DNA of 64,000 nucleotides from Defluviitaleaceae bacterium (GTDB taxonomy: Bacteria; Bacillota; Clostridia; Lachnospirales; WQUN01), in contig WQVF01000004.1 of the NCBI GenBank assembly GCA_009781725.1, positions 25,073 to 89,072 on the forward strand, written 5' to 3'. Below the pieces are notes generated by a model that did no database searches, was not told the origin of the DNA, and saw only the letters and a program-made list of their open reading frames with translations. Numbering within the stretch: the first letter of the stretch is position 1; each line of letters opens with the position of its first letter. Made by a program: the position numbers and the translations under genes. Shown here in pieces: positions 45,431 through 54,792 of this stretch.

Positions 45431-46663
45431 ATGAGACTAAACAAAATAAAGGTTGTTGAGCTGTTTGCAGGTGTTGGGGGCTTTCGCGTCGGTCTCGAAC
45501 TTAGCTCAAATAAATTTGAAACAATATGGGCCAATCAATGGGAACCTGGCAAAAAGGTGCAACATGCCTTTGACTGCTATGTATCCCATTTTGGAGTTTC
45601 GTGCAATCATGTAAATGAGGATATTGCCAATGTCAAACATAGTATTCCCCCTCATAATCTCTTAGTCGGTGGATTCCCTTGCCAGGATTACTCTGTTGCG
45701 AGGACAGGCGCACAGGGGATAGAAGGAAAAAAAGGAGTTCTATGGTGGCATATCAGGGATATACTTGATTTACATCGTCCCAACTTTATTGTATTGGAAA
45801 ATGTTGACCGTCTTATAAAATCGCCCGGGAGTCAACGCGGGCGTGATTTTGCTATTATGCTTAGATGTCTCAATGATATGGGTTATGGTGTCGAATGGCG
45901 AGTCATAAATGCCGCTGAGTACGGGTATGCTCAGCGGCGACGGCGAGTTTACATAGTAGCCTTTCGCAACTCAACAGAATATTTTATGGAGATAGCGGAG
46001 TCAGTTTGTGCCAAAGGCAAAGACATCATTTACAGTCAACAATATAGCAAAGGTTTCTTTTCGTCAATTTTCCCTACACAGAATAAAATTAATGATAATA
46101 AAAACTCTGTATCATGGATAGATGAAATGAAGTATGCTGATTTAATAGCATTATCAAACGATTATACAATACCACTTTTCAACTCTGGAATCATGATAAA
46201 CGGACAAGTCATCTCTGGAGAAATAATACCTACTGAATGTCGTCCTGTAACACTTAGGGAGATTCGACACAAAGAACCAGTAGATGAAAAATATTTCCTT
46301 AATGGTTCTCTTAAGAAGTGGCAGTATTTAAAAGGTGCAAAAAAGATACCCCGAATACGACCAAATGGTGAACCATACTATTTTAGCGAAGGAGGCATGT
46401 GTTTTCCTGATGACTTGGATAAGCCTGCTCGCACCATGTTGACCAGTGAGTCAAGTGTTAACCGTAGTACTCATGTCATTGAAGATGCTGTGACAGGAAG
46501 ATTGCGGCTCCTAACGCCTGTCGAATGTGAACGTCTAAATGGATTTGCTGATGATTGGACAAACACAGGAATGCCCGAAAAATTCAGATACTTTACGATG
46601 GGGAATGCGTTGGTTGTGCCAATTGTAGAAAAAATAGGGCAGAGATTGCTAGAAATTATGTAA
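45431..46663 (+). CDS. DNA (cytosine-5) methyltransferase
   Basis: The protein has 410 residues. All main motifs are present: VVELFAGVGGFRVGLE (I), GGFPCQDYSVA with the catalytic Cys (IV), FIVLENVDRL (VI), AQRRRRVYIVAF (VIII), LLTPVECERLNGF (IX) and FTMGNALVVPIVEKI (X). Paired divergently with the Sau3AI-like endonuclease, it should protect the same site, probably GATC modified at C. The ribosome binding site is weak (GGTGAG). The 288 bases that follow hold no gene I can support. Confidence 0.93.
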   Translation: MRLNKIKVVELFAGVGGFRVGLELSSNKFETIWANQWEPGKKVQHAFDCYVSHFGVSCNHVNEDIANVKHSIPPHNLLVGGFPCQDYSVARTGAQGIEGKKGVLWWHIRDILDLHRPNFIVLENVDRLIKSPGSQRGRDFAIMLRCLNDMGYGVEWRVINAAEYGYAQRRRRVYIVAFRNSTEYFMEIAESVCAKGKDIIYSQQYSKGFFSSIFPTQNKINDNKNSVSWIDEMKYADLIALSNDYTIPLFNSGIMINGQVISGEIIPTECRPVTLREIRHKEPVDEKYFLNGSLKKWQYLKGAKKIPRIRPNGEPYYFSEGGMCFPDDLDKPARTMLTSESSVNRSTHVIEDAVTGRLRLLTPVECERLNGFADDWTNTGMPEKFRYFTMGNALVVPIVEKIGQRLLEIM

Positions 46664-46892
46664 CTAATCCATTTTGCATTTTTCATGAAATATAATAACG
46701 GAACCAAACTCATTTTTTTCTCATGCTGTAAATTGCATCCTATATTACACCCTAAAGCCATCATGTGATAATATACAATGCCATGTAATCTATAAAGGCA
46801 TAAAAATTCCTTGATTGATTATGTCTAGGGCAAGTCAAAGTCCTCATTTGTGCCCATGTAGCATCTGTGCTACTTTAACTGGAATACGTAAA

Positions 46893-46933
46893 TATAATCG
46901 TTCCCCTTTAAAATGAGCTTGCTCATTTTAAAG
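46893..46933 (+). promoter_or_regulatory. -10 element and perfect 13-bp inverted repeat
   Basis: TATAAT (46893-46898) is followed at the expected transcription start by CTTTAAAATGAGC (46906-46918) and its exact complement (46921-46933). The two-base spacer disfavours a hairpin, so a repressor-binding operator for the FtsX/ABC genes is likely. Confidence 0.5.
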
Positions 46934-46963
46934 ATGAACGACTACAGTTAAATGAGGTTTCCC

Positions 46964-48889
46964 ATGACAAAAAACGTATTCATCAAATCCATGAGGCGTC
47001 AGCCTATTCGCACTATGTTGCTGGTATTGCTTGTTGCCACGGCGTCCTTTGCCTTTGTAGTTAGATTCGTGGAGTACATAATTGTCCGGGACCAGGTCAG
47101 CAGTGTTTCGGACTTTTTTCAAACTGTGGGATTCTTGTCTCATCAGGAAGGCAATACCGCAGATATTTCTGAGGCAATTGAATACATTGCTCAAAACCCA
47201 TATGTGGCCTTCTATGACAGGCGACGAGGCTTTGAAGGTAATCTTGTCGGTATGAGCAATGCATACATCGAAGGCAGCCGCTATTGGCGTGCGTCCTTTG
47301 CTTATCGTTATCTTCGCTATGAACATGCTGCTATCGAATACTTAAATCTTTTGCCTCGCCTTAGGCCGACGCCGGGTTTTGCCGGGTTTGTCAGCGGGGA
47401 TTCTTTTTTCTATGGGGAGCTGTTGGATGTCAGCATTGTAACTCAACCGCCTTGGGGTTTTCGGGCGTTTGGATTTTATCCTCACAAAATCCTATATGTA
47501 CAGGTAGACTCTGTATTGCAGGGTTATTCCGAGCGGCTATATGAGGGGCAAATTCTCAGGCTGCGTATGGATTTTCCTGATGAGTGGGATTCACCACTTG
47601 AAAATATGGAAATAGGTCAGCGGTATTTCTTTCATGCTTCTTTCTATTGGCTTTTGGAGTGGATGCAACTGAATAGCAGGACTATCACAAAGTATATACG
47701 CCTCATTGGGGATCAGTGGTATATCCCAGTGGCTCCCGGGGAAACAGTGGATACTGTCGCCCTTGGGTTATGCCAGACATTGGAATATGTCCGTCACGTT
47801 CAATCAGCGGTTTACTTACGCACCACCAGAGATATGACGTATTTGCCATATGCCCTGGAGGGCCTCGGCCCACTGTCTTTGTTGTATGGGCGATTGCTGG
47901 ATATTGAGGACTATAGAAACGCCCGCCCCGTTATCGTTGTTGAAAGAACCTTTGCCGAGAGGCGTCAAGTCAATATCGGGGATTCTATTACCATAACGGT
48001 AAACGCCGAGCAGCATTTGATTCATTACCCGTATTATCTAATAAGTAATGACGATGATATGAATCCACTTCCTGTCCCGATATTGTCATTTCCGGAGCTG
48101 GGAATTTTAAGTAAGCCAGGGGGGTATCCTGTTGTTACATTAGAACTTGAAGTTGTTGGCATATATGATTTTTATCGGTTCCGGGCTGTAAATACCCGAT
48201 GGTCATCCCTTAACAAATTTATGTTTATCCCTGACTCCCTGATTCCGGACTATTGGGGATTGGACTTCACACCTGCTGTATGGTACAGCTTTGTCCTTCA
48301 TGACCAGCGGGACCAAGAGGCCTTTTTGTGGGATACCCGTGATGCTCTTTTAGAAATGGGTGTAAGGGCCAGGTTTACTGGCCGGGATGGCAGCAGTTTT
48401 TGGGCTACGGCTGATGCAATTGTGTTATCCAGTCTTTTCAATCTGGTTATATTTTCGGTGGTGTTGTTGCTAGTGTTGGGCTTTGCCATGGCACTGTTTA
48501 TGTGGCAGCGAATAAAAGAATATGCAATATTACGTGCTTTAGGCTGTAAGGCAAAGAACATCTATGTACAGTCAATCGCCGCGGTGGTGCTTTTTGGGCT
48601 ACCTGCTGTGGCGGCAGGGGGCATTGCGGGATGGTCTTTTGCAATCCGGTTGACCCAGGATACCATTGAGGGCTTTGCGGAGCTTATGGCGAATGAGCTG
48701 GGCAGATTCATGATATCTTTTGTCCGAGAGGCATTGATTGCTTCTTATATGGAAACTGCGCTGCCGCCTATGATTCTCTTACTGGCAATGTGTGCACTAA
48801 TCTTTGCCGCTATGCTTACCATCGTTACCGCAATCAACATCCGAACCGCAAGGAGAAGCGTCCTTACGATTCTCAAGGGGGTGAAGTAA
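46964..48889 (+). CDS. FtsX-like ABC permease (first)
   Basis: The protein has 641 residues. An N-terminal membrane helix (residues 15-40) is followed by a large extracellular region of about 440 residues that I do not recognise. Three C-terminal helices follow, with the FtsX-type cytoplasmic loop WQRIKEYAILRALGCKAKNIYVQ. This is the MacB/FtsX arrangement used for export or mechanical signalling. The start at 46964 has GAGG 6 bases upstream; ATG 46952 is less good. It overlaps the next permease gene by one base. Confidence 0.82.
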   Translation: MTKNVFIKSMRRQPIRTMLLVLLVATASFAFVVRFVEYIIVRDQVSSVSDFFQTVGFLSHQEGNTADISEAIEYIAQNPYVAFYDRRRGFEGNLVGMSNAYIEGSRYWRASFAYRYLRYEHAAIEYLNLLPRLRPTPGFAGFVSGDSFFYGELLDVSIVTQPPWGFRAFGFYPHKILYVQVDSVLQGYSERLYEGQILRLRMDFPDEWDSPLENMEIGQRYFFHASFYWLLEWMQLNSRTITKYIRLIGDQWYIPVAPGETVDTVALGLCQTLEYVRHVQSAVYLRTTRDMTYLPYALEGLGPLSLLYGRLLDIEDYRNARPVIVVERTFAERRQVNIGDSITITVNAEQHLIHYPYYLISNDDDMNPLPVPILSFPELGILSKPGGYPVVTLELEVVGIYDFYRFRAVNTRWSSLNKFMFIPDSLIPDYWGLDFTPAVWYSFVLHDQRDQEAFLWDTRDALLEMGVRARFTGRDGSSFWATADAIVLSSLFNLVIFSVVLLLVLGFAMALFMWQRIKEYAILRALGCKAKNIYVQSIAAVVLFGLPAVAAGGIAGWSFAIRLTQDTIEGFAELMANELGRFMISFVREALIASYMETALPPMILLLAMCALIFAAMLTIVTAINIRTARRSVLTILKGVK

Positions 48890-50118
48890 TGGCAAAGCAT
48901 ATTTTCAGACATATTTTTCGTGCACCGGTGAAATCCTTCCTTAGTATGACTGTGGCGTTGCTTTTTACTTTGGCCATGGGTACTTTGCAGATTACTATTG
49001 CTAACCTCAGGGCGGATATAGACCGACTTTATGGAGAGACCATAATCACCGCCGAAGTTCAGTTGTATCAGGACCTTGGCAGAAGTGTGCGCCCGGCAGG
49101 GGATATTATTTCTATTATGCATATGTGGGCCATTGAAGAGCTTGGAATGATAAGCCAGATATATGTAGAGGGAAGCTATACGGTATTTATAACAAGTGAG
49201 CATCTTGACTGGGAGCAGCCTGGAGCAATGGATATTTTGGTGGCGGTTAGGGAGCTGGCTCATTTGACAGAGGAATCTGATGGATTCTTGGGGAGAGATG
49301 ACCCCTTTAATATGCATGTGGAGTTTGCAACCGGCCATAATGAAAACAGCTTTGCATTTGTAGATGATGTCCCTATCCCAATAATTATATCCAAAGAGCT
49401 TGTGGAAAGACGAAACCTTGCCCTAGGGGAATACACATATATTGTTTATTACCAGCCACGTTTATTCCGCCCAGGGGAATGGTATTATACCCCTGCAGTA
49501 GTAATTGGAATCCATGATGGAATGGGGCTTCCCCGTGGGATACGGGAAGGGGCAGTTATGCCGATGGATGCACTTGAGACTTTGCTTGGGGAGTTTACAG
49601 GGTTTTATACCATGAGGTTTGCCATCGACTCTGCATTTAATCGTGAGCTTGATATGGTAGTGGAAGAAATAGAAATACCTTTCTGGACATTCAGGTATCC
49701 CAGGCTAGAGCGACTTAGAGTTATTGTCTGGGACCAGGAACTAAGGTTTGGTGTGACACCCCTTGAGCGGCACGCAGAGCTACTACGGCTCTTAGCCATT
49801 ATGACAGCGGCGGTATCTGCTGTGATTGGGGCGGGATTCGCAATGATGCTGCTACTGCAAGCGGCCAAAAACGCCGCAATTATGCGGGTAATGGGTATGC
49901 AAAAGACACGAGCGCAGATTATGTTATGGCTTGGGCAGATTATTTTATGTATGGTTGGCGGATTGGCTGGGCTTTTGGCTGCAGTAATTTTCGGGTTAGA
50001 GAGCGGTATTGTTGTTGTAGCAATACCATACCTAACCGGAGCAATGGTTGGTGCTGCTGTAGGAGCGCTTTTAATCACCAACCGCGCTCCACTTGAACTG
50101 TTGCAGGTAAAGGATTAA
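48889..50118 (+). CDS. FtsX-like ABC permease (second)
   Basis: The protein has 409 residues with the same plan as its upstream neighbour but a shorter extracellular domain: an N-terminal helix (FLSMTVALLFTLAMGTLQ), about 260 extracellular residues, then three helices with the loop KNAAIMRVMGMQKTRAQIMLWLGQ. The start overlaps the upstream stop as TAATG. Two different FtsX-type subunits with one ATPase suggest a heterodimeric transporter. Confidence 0.82.
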   Translation: MAKHIFRHIFRAPVKSFLSMTVALLFTLAMGTLQITIANLRADIDRLYGETIITAEVQLYQDLGRSVRPAGDIISIMHMWAIEELGMISQIYVEGSYTVFITSEHLDWEQPGAMDILVAVRELAHLTEESDGFLGRDDPFNMHVEFATGHNENSFAFVDDVPIPIIISKELVERRNLALGEYTYIVYYQPRLFRPGEWYYTPAVVIGIHDGMGLPRGIREGAVMPMDALETLLGEFTGFYTMRFAIDSAFNRELDMVVEEIEIPFWTFRYPRLERLRVIVWDQELRFGVTPLERHAELLRLLAIMTAAVSAVIGAGFAMMLLLQAAKNAAIMRVMGMQKTRAQIMLWLGQIILCMVGGLAGLLAAVIFGLESGIVVVAIPYLTGAMVGAAVGALLITNRAPLELLQVKD

Positions 50119-50176
50119 TACGAAAATAACTCTGTCGGCTTACAATCCATGGCAAACCAAAACCGGTTTTTAGAAA

Positions 50177-50195
50177 GCGCGCGCGAAGCGCGCGC
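50177..50195. other. GC-only hairpin between permease and ATPase genes
   Basis: GCGCGCGC-GAA-GCGCGCGC forms a very stable stem with a three-base loop. A second GC-rich palindrome (GCGGCGGAGCCGC) is about 20 bases further on. With no T run, they may act as an mRNA stabiliser or attenuate expression of the ATPase gene. Confidence 0.5.
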
Positions 50196-50290
50196 AACTC
50201 AAAAGCTATATTGAGCGGCGGAGCCGCGATTCCGCTTTTCATACTTGACTGGTGACGAATACGCCCGTAATGGGCTATTAGGAGGTAATT

Positions 50291-50947
50291 ATGCTTAGAC
50301 TCGAAGACGTATACTACAGCTATAAAAGCAGTAACAGCGGCGTACTTAAAAATATATCCGCCTCATTTTACAGAGGGGAATTTGCATCCATAGTAGGCCC
50401 CTCCGGTAGCGGCAAGACTACCTTGTTATCTATTATGGCCGGGCTAGATAAACCAACCTCTGGCATTGTCTCAATTGATGAAACAAACCTAGAATCCATG
50501 GACTTGGACAAATACCGCCGGGAGCAGGTTTCCATGATATTTCAGGCGTTCCATTTGTTCCCTTTATTGACCGCCCTGGAAAATGTCTGCTATCCCCTGG
50601 AAATGAATAAATCCGCAACCAAAGCTACAAAAGCCCATGCAATAGAGCTGCTAAAGTCCGTTGAAATAAACGAAGAAAAACATAATCGCTATCCCACAAA
50701 TTTATCCGGCGGGGAGCAGCAACGGGTGGCTATTGCCCGGGCATTATCTACAGGAGCCAAGGTAATCCTGGCAGACGAGCCTACGGGGAATTTGGATAAG
50801 GCCAATGGGGAAAGCGTTGTAAATATTCTCAAGAAGCTAGCTCATGAACAAAACTACGCCGTTATTGTGGTAACCCATAACCTTGAAATAGCAGAGGCCT
50901 CCGATGTGGTATATCGTATGTCTGATGGGGTGTTGTACGAAGCTTAA
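50291..50947 (+). CDS. MacB/LolD-type ABC ATPase
   Basis: The protein has 218 residues. Walker A is GPSGSGKTT, the Q loop is MIFQAFHLFP, the signature is LSGGEQQRVAIARAL, Walker B is VILADEPTGNLD and the switch His is in VTHN. This subclass pairs with FtsX-like permeases, as found just upstream. GGAGG precedes the ATG. Its stop overlaps the stop of the convergent gene by four bases (shared TTAA). Confidence 0.92.
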   Translation: MLRLEDVYYSYKSSNSGVLKNISASFYRGEFASIVGPSGSGKTTLLSIMAGLDKPTSGIVSIDETNLESMDLDKYRREQVSMIFQAFHLFPLLTALENVCYPLEMNKSATKATKAHAIELLKSVEINEEKHNRYPTNLSGGEQQRVAIARALSTGAKVILADEPTGNLDKANGESVVNILKKLAHEQNYAVIVVTHNLEIAEASDVVYRMSDGVLYEA

Positions 50948-51669
50948 ACCTCTTGCTTCCCAGGCCTTAAGCTAATAAACCACATAATCCCACCAGCAAC
51001 AAGGAAGAACACCCGGCTCAACATAAAGCTTAAGCTCAGCACAAACCCCGGCTCCCCATCAATACCGACAGGCAAGTCCAGGGGCGCATTGCCGTAGTAT
51101 CCCCCGCCAAAGACATCCAAGAATACAGGCCCAGCTCCAAATCCCACTAAAAACACAGCAGGAATCAAAGCGTATAAAACCCCCGGCCTAATCCTTCCAG
51201 CCAGAGCCCCAAATCCCATAAAAAACATAAATCCCGGCAAAACGGTTATAATCCCAGGCAGTACAAACCCAGCAAAATTGCTGAACCCAAAGATGCTGAC
51301 ATAAAAATATACACTCAAGGCAACTGCCATCAGGCAAATCACCAAAAACCCAAGGGCAACAACCCCGTTGCGCACTAACATGTATTTAAGCTTAGGGGCA
51401 GGTGTGGCAGTGGTGAGCTCTTCCACCAGCCTCTCATTCGTGGAATAATAAAAGCTCATCAAAAACAACATGGTCAATATTCCCATTGGCATTACCGCGG
51501 CCATAAATCCCCCAAAGCTCCACATGGAAAAGGGTGCAGTAAAGGCTACTCCCATTATTATATCGGCGGACAGTACATACCAGGCGAAAATCCCGTTAAC
51601 AATCAGCAATGCAATATAGAGCTTGCTAAGAAGCAGCCGTTTTAGTTCGTATTTGAATATTTTACCCAA
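50944..51669 (-). CDS. ABC-2-like permease subunit
   Basis: The protein has 241 residues and six membrane segments. It begins MGKIFKYELKRLLLSKLYIALL, typical of ABC-2 permeases, with a cytoplasmic loop NERLVEELTTATPAPKLKYMLVRN. It overlaps the upstream fusion gene by 8 bases and is the last gene of the BlaI-controlled operon. The fusion protein begins in a similar way (YYRVELKRLALSRFTW), so the two may form a heterodimeric channel. Confidence 0.8.
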   Translation of the reverse strand: MGKIFKYELKRLLLSKLYIALLIVNGIFAWYVLSADIIMGVAFTAPFSMWSFGGFMAAVMPMGILTMLFLMSFYYSTNERLVEELTTATPAPKLKYMLVRNGVVALGFLVICLMAVALSVYFYVSIFGFSNFAGFVLPGIITVLPGFMFFMGFGALAGRIRPGVLYALIPAVFLVGFGAGPVFLDVFGGGYYGNAPLDLPVGIDGEPGFVLSLSFMLSRVFFLVAGGIMWFISLRPGKQEV

Positions 51670-53833
51670 GGCTTATATCCTCCTCTGTAAGTCCGACAGC
51701 GTCCAGGAAATCCTGCAATGTAAAGAACCTGCCGCTGCCCGCAAACTGCCACTGCACCTGGGACATTAGCTCATCCATTGCTTCCTGGCCCCCTACCAAC
51801 TCTTCGGCTCTTAAAATCATCAGGGGCATCCTGGCGTAGAGGTTCGTGCTTCTATTGCGCATATTTATTTGTGCGCGATAGCGTTCCGGTAATCTTTCAA
51901 AGTAGTTAGGGTTTCTGGAATAGAAGCATCTGTTCTGGATATCCACAGCCGCCTGCCATGCATCCACAATGCGCCCGGCGTACTCGGCTCCAAATTTGTA
52001 ATAAAAAAATCTATAGGTGTAGTAAACCGTAAGCCCCTCGTCGGACCATAAATCCCCGTCCTCCGGCCAGCCAGCCATAACACCTAATCCTCCCCACCAC
52101 ATATGAACCATTTCGTGGATAAATACCTCCATGGTATTGGTCCCTTGAAGGGGATTGTCTAAATCTCTCTGGGTGAAAATAAACTCCCCCCATTCTACAA
52201 AGCCTGGGCCCGCGATACCCCCAAACATAAGGGCAGTGCTTTGAAGCATGGAAAGGCTGGGCAGATGTGCCCAATGAAGGCGGCCCAGACGTTCTGTGAA
52301 AAAATCCAGCACCTCCGCTATTGCCTGTGGGATTTCGAAGTCATACATAATCTGTGCGTAAGCTTGGCTAAAAATAAAATCCACATCCATCCCGGCGGCT
52401 TCAAAGGATTCCACGATATAGTCCCCGGCGTTTATTCGTAGAAACCAATCCCGTATCCTTCCAGTCCAAAGCTTCGTACCATCATCAACTACCTCGTAGT
52501 CCATCAAATCCAATCTATGGTTAATAACAGGAATCATATTATCGGGCAGGGTCAGCTCCAGATTAAAGGATTCGGGCATAATAAGCCCTTCGACACGGGG
52601 TATGGTACTGTGATTACTAAGGGTGATGTTGGTATTGTTGATTTCCTGCCCCCAGCCGGAAGGTGCAAAAGCTCTGATTATTGTGGGAAAGCCTTCAAAC
52701 TCGACTATTAAGATTTCCCAGTCATTTTCCGTTATAATAAAATCCGTTCTTCTTGCATCTGCTATGATTTCGTCCGTTGTGTGAAATTCCGCAGGCTGTC
52801 CGTCATAGGTAATTGAAATTATTCTATAGCCAGGATTAAACCAAATATCATAGGTTCCTCTGCGCCCACCTACAGTTGATGTGTATTCGATAACCCCATG
52901 GAGCCGACCTGTTGCAGGCCTTGGGGTAAAGCGGTATGTTACATCACTTATCATAGAATAGACACTGGTGTTGACGGAGAAATCCCAACCGAACTCCTCA
53001 GGGCCATGGTCGACAAAGGGCTGATATATCCATAATAAAGAACCCGCGACGATAAGCACCCCAGCACCTATGGGAAGATACACCTTTCTCATACTGCGCA
53101 AGAATGAGCCGAATAAGTTCTTTTGATAACGGCGGATACATAGCAAAGAAAATACCCAAAGCCCTCCCGCTAGAGCCAACCACATCAGGCGAGTATAGAA
53201 GGCTATCCGAAGAAAAAACAAACTGGAGAAACCATCGGAAAAGGTCCATACAATTGGATTAATCCAGCGGAAGAAATAATCATCTGTTACAAAAGGGCTA
53301 AAGCTGAAAATGACAAACCCAGCAAATATCAGTCCAGCCAGCTCTATACGCCGTGCAATTTGGCTAAGGGCAGACGCAAGTAAAATAGCAATCCACCAAG
53401 TTGGCAGCATAAGTACAAGAAAGCTGATTACATACAGGAATAGGTTGAAAAATGACCCCAACGCAAAAATGGTGTAGGGCATATAAACCAACAGACAAAC
53501 AAGCCAAACTCCTGCTGCAAATGTAAGAATTGCCGCCAACCTGACCCAGGCCATAGAAATAGGCGAAGTAACGGCGTCGATTAGCATTCCAGTTCCTGCA
53601 CGATGTATCCGATTTGATTCGATAAGGGTAAGCACAGCCCATATTAGTGCACCGGCTATGGTACCCATTAATACAGGATTGGCTATATAAAGCCCTGTAA
53701 GTGTAGACGTGAAGGTTATGGGCATCCAGTAGCCAAAAAGGGGCGCAAGTAGACTCAATAGGGCGGCTATCCAGGTAAATCTTGATAATGCCAGCCGTTT
53801 AAGCTCAACCCGGTAATATGCAAATGTGGTCAC
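51662..53833 (-). CDS. ABC-2 permease fused to M1-type metallopeptidase domain
   Basis: The protein has 723 residues. About eight membrane segments fill residues 15-270. The rest is extracellular and resembles M1 aminopeptidases: GGIAGPGFVEWGE (GAMEN-like position) and HEMVHMWWGG...WSDEGLTVYY, giving the zinc pattern HExxH...E. The gap between the second His and the Glu is 21 residues instead of the usual 18. Fusions of this type are known from Bacteroidetes and some Firmicutes. Location outside the membrane suggests trimming of exported or bound peptides. It overlaps both neighbours by a few bases. Confidence 0.82.
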   Translation of the reverse strand: MTTFAYYRVELKRLALSRFTWIAALLSLLAPLFGYWMPITFTSTLTGLYIANPVLMGTIAGALIWAVLTLIESNRIHRAGTGMLIDAVTSPISMAWVRLAAILTFAAGVWLVCLLVYMPYTIFALGSFFNLFLYVISFLVLMLPTWWIAILLASALSQIARRIELAGLIFAGFVIFSFSPFVTDDYFFRWINPIVWTFSDGFSSLFFLRIAFYTRLMWLALAGGLWVFSLLCIRRYQKNLFGSFLRSMRKVYLPIGAGVLIVAGSLLWIYQPFVDHGPEEFGWDFSVNTSVYSMISDVTYRFTPRPATGRLHGVIEYTSTVGGRRGTYDIWFNPGYRIISITYDGQPAEFHTTDEIIADARRTDFIITENDWEILIVEFEGFPTIIRAFAPSGWGQEINNTNITLSNHSTIPRVEGLIMPESFNLELTLPDNMIPVINHRLDLMDYEVVDDGTKLWTGRIRDWFLRINAGDYIVESFEAAGMDVDFIFSQAYAQIMYDFEIPQAIAEVLDFFTERLGRLHWAHLPSLSMLQSTALMFGGIAGPGFVEWGEFIFTQRDLDNPLQGTNTMEVFIHEMVHMWWGGLGVMAGWPEDGDLWSDEGLTVYYTYRFFYYKFGAEYAGRIVDAWQAAVDIQNRCFYSRNPNYFERLPERYRAQINMRNRSTNLYARMPLMILRAEELVGGQEAMDELMSQVQWQFAGSGRFFTLQDFLDAVGLTEEDISLG

Positions 53834-54693
53834 AGGGCCTCAGCTCCCTTCTCAATGCAGTATAGATACGCGTCCTCTAATGTAGGCTCGGCTGTCTCCG
53901 CGAAATCCGGTAGCTCATTGGCAAAAATGCGAATCTGAATGCCCTTTGCCGTATTTACCTTTGAAACCACTTGGCATCCCTCCGGTACCGGGTCACCGAT
54001 TTGAGATGTAAAAACACCTACATGCCCTGTGGTTTGGGCAATCAAGTCGGCAGGCTCTCCATCAAAGAGGACTCTACCATTGTTAAGCACCAGTACACGA
54101 TTACATATAGACTGCACATCCTCAACGATATGAGTAGACAGCAATACAATTTTATCCTGGGCTATCTCGGAAAAGAGATTGCGAAATTTTACTCGCTCCT
54201 CCGGATCCAGCCCTACCGTAGGCTCGTCCAAAATAATGAGTTGTGGGTTGCCAAGTAAGGCCTGGGCAATCCCTACCCGCTGGCGCATACCACCGGATAG
54301 ACGTCTGATTCTAGTTTTGCGCTGTTCCCACAAGTTAACCTGAGTAAGCACCGTTTCAATAGCCTGCTTATCCTGTATCCCTTTGAGGGCTGCCATATAA
54401 TCGACAAACTGCCAGACGGTGAGCTCATCAAAGAGCCCAAAGTTCTGAGGCAGGTATCCAAGCTGGGATTTCATTTCTTTTTCTTGAGATAAAAGCTTCT
54501 TTCTGTTTAATAAAATTTCACCCTTTGTGGGGGTAAGTCCCGCTATAAGCAGCTTCATAAGGGTTGTTTTTCCGGCACCGTTTGGGCCAAGGATGCCGAT
54601 TAGATTTGGGCTTTCCATTTGGATATTAATATCCTGTAGGGCTTGCTTGCCGGATGGGTATACCTTACTAATTTTATTAACTTCAATTTTCAT
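53830..54693 (-). CDS. ABC transporter ATP-binding protein
   Basis: The protein has 287 residues from the ATG at 54693; the frame extends 12 codons further but without homology. Walker A is GPNGAGKTT, the signature is LSGGMRQRVG, Walker B is LIILDEPTVGLDPEE and the switch His is in LLSTHIV. It overlaps the M1-permease fusion by 4 bases and should power it together with the small permease. The C-terminal extension of about 70 residues is like those of bacteriocin-type exporters. Confidence 0.9.
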   Translation of the reverse strand: MKIEVNKISKVYPSGKQALQDINIQMESPNLIGILGPNGAGKTTLMKLLIAGLTPTKGEILLNRKKLLSQEKEMKSQLGYLPQNFGLFDELTVWQFVDYMAALKGIQDKQAIETVLTQVNLWEQRKTRIRRLSGGMRQRVGIAQALLGNPQLIILDEPTVGLDPEERVKFRNLFSEIAQDKIVLLSTHIVEDVQSICNRVLVLNNGRVLFDGEPADLIAQTTGHVGVFTSQIGDPVPEGCQVVSKVNTAKGIQIRIFANELPDFAETAEPTLEDAYLYCIEKGAEAL

Positions 54694-54752
54694 GTTAATC
54701 CACATTCCTTTCGCTTCGCTTAGACACAAATAGGCATGAAAGTTTATCGAGT

Positions 54753-54776
54753 GGGGGCTGCTACGCCGCCCCCACG
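54753..54776. other. GC-rich hairpin between BlaR1-like and ATPase genes
   Basis: GTGGGGGC and GCCCCCAC pair around an eight-base loop. There is no T run, so it is more likely a partial attenuator or mRNA processing or stability element within the operon than a terminator. Confidence 0.5.
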
Positions 54777-54792
54777 CACTCCTTCTTTCACA

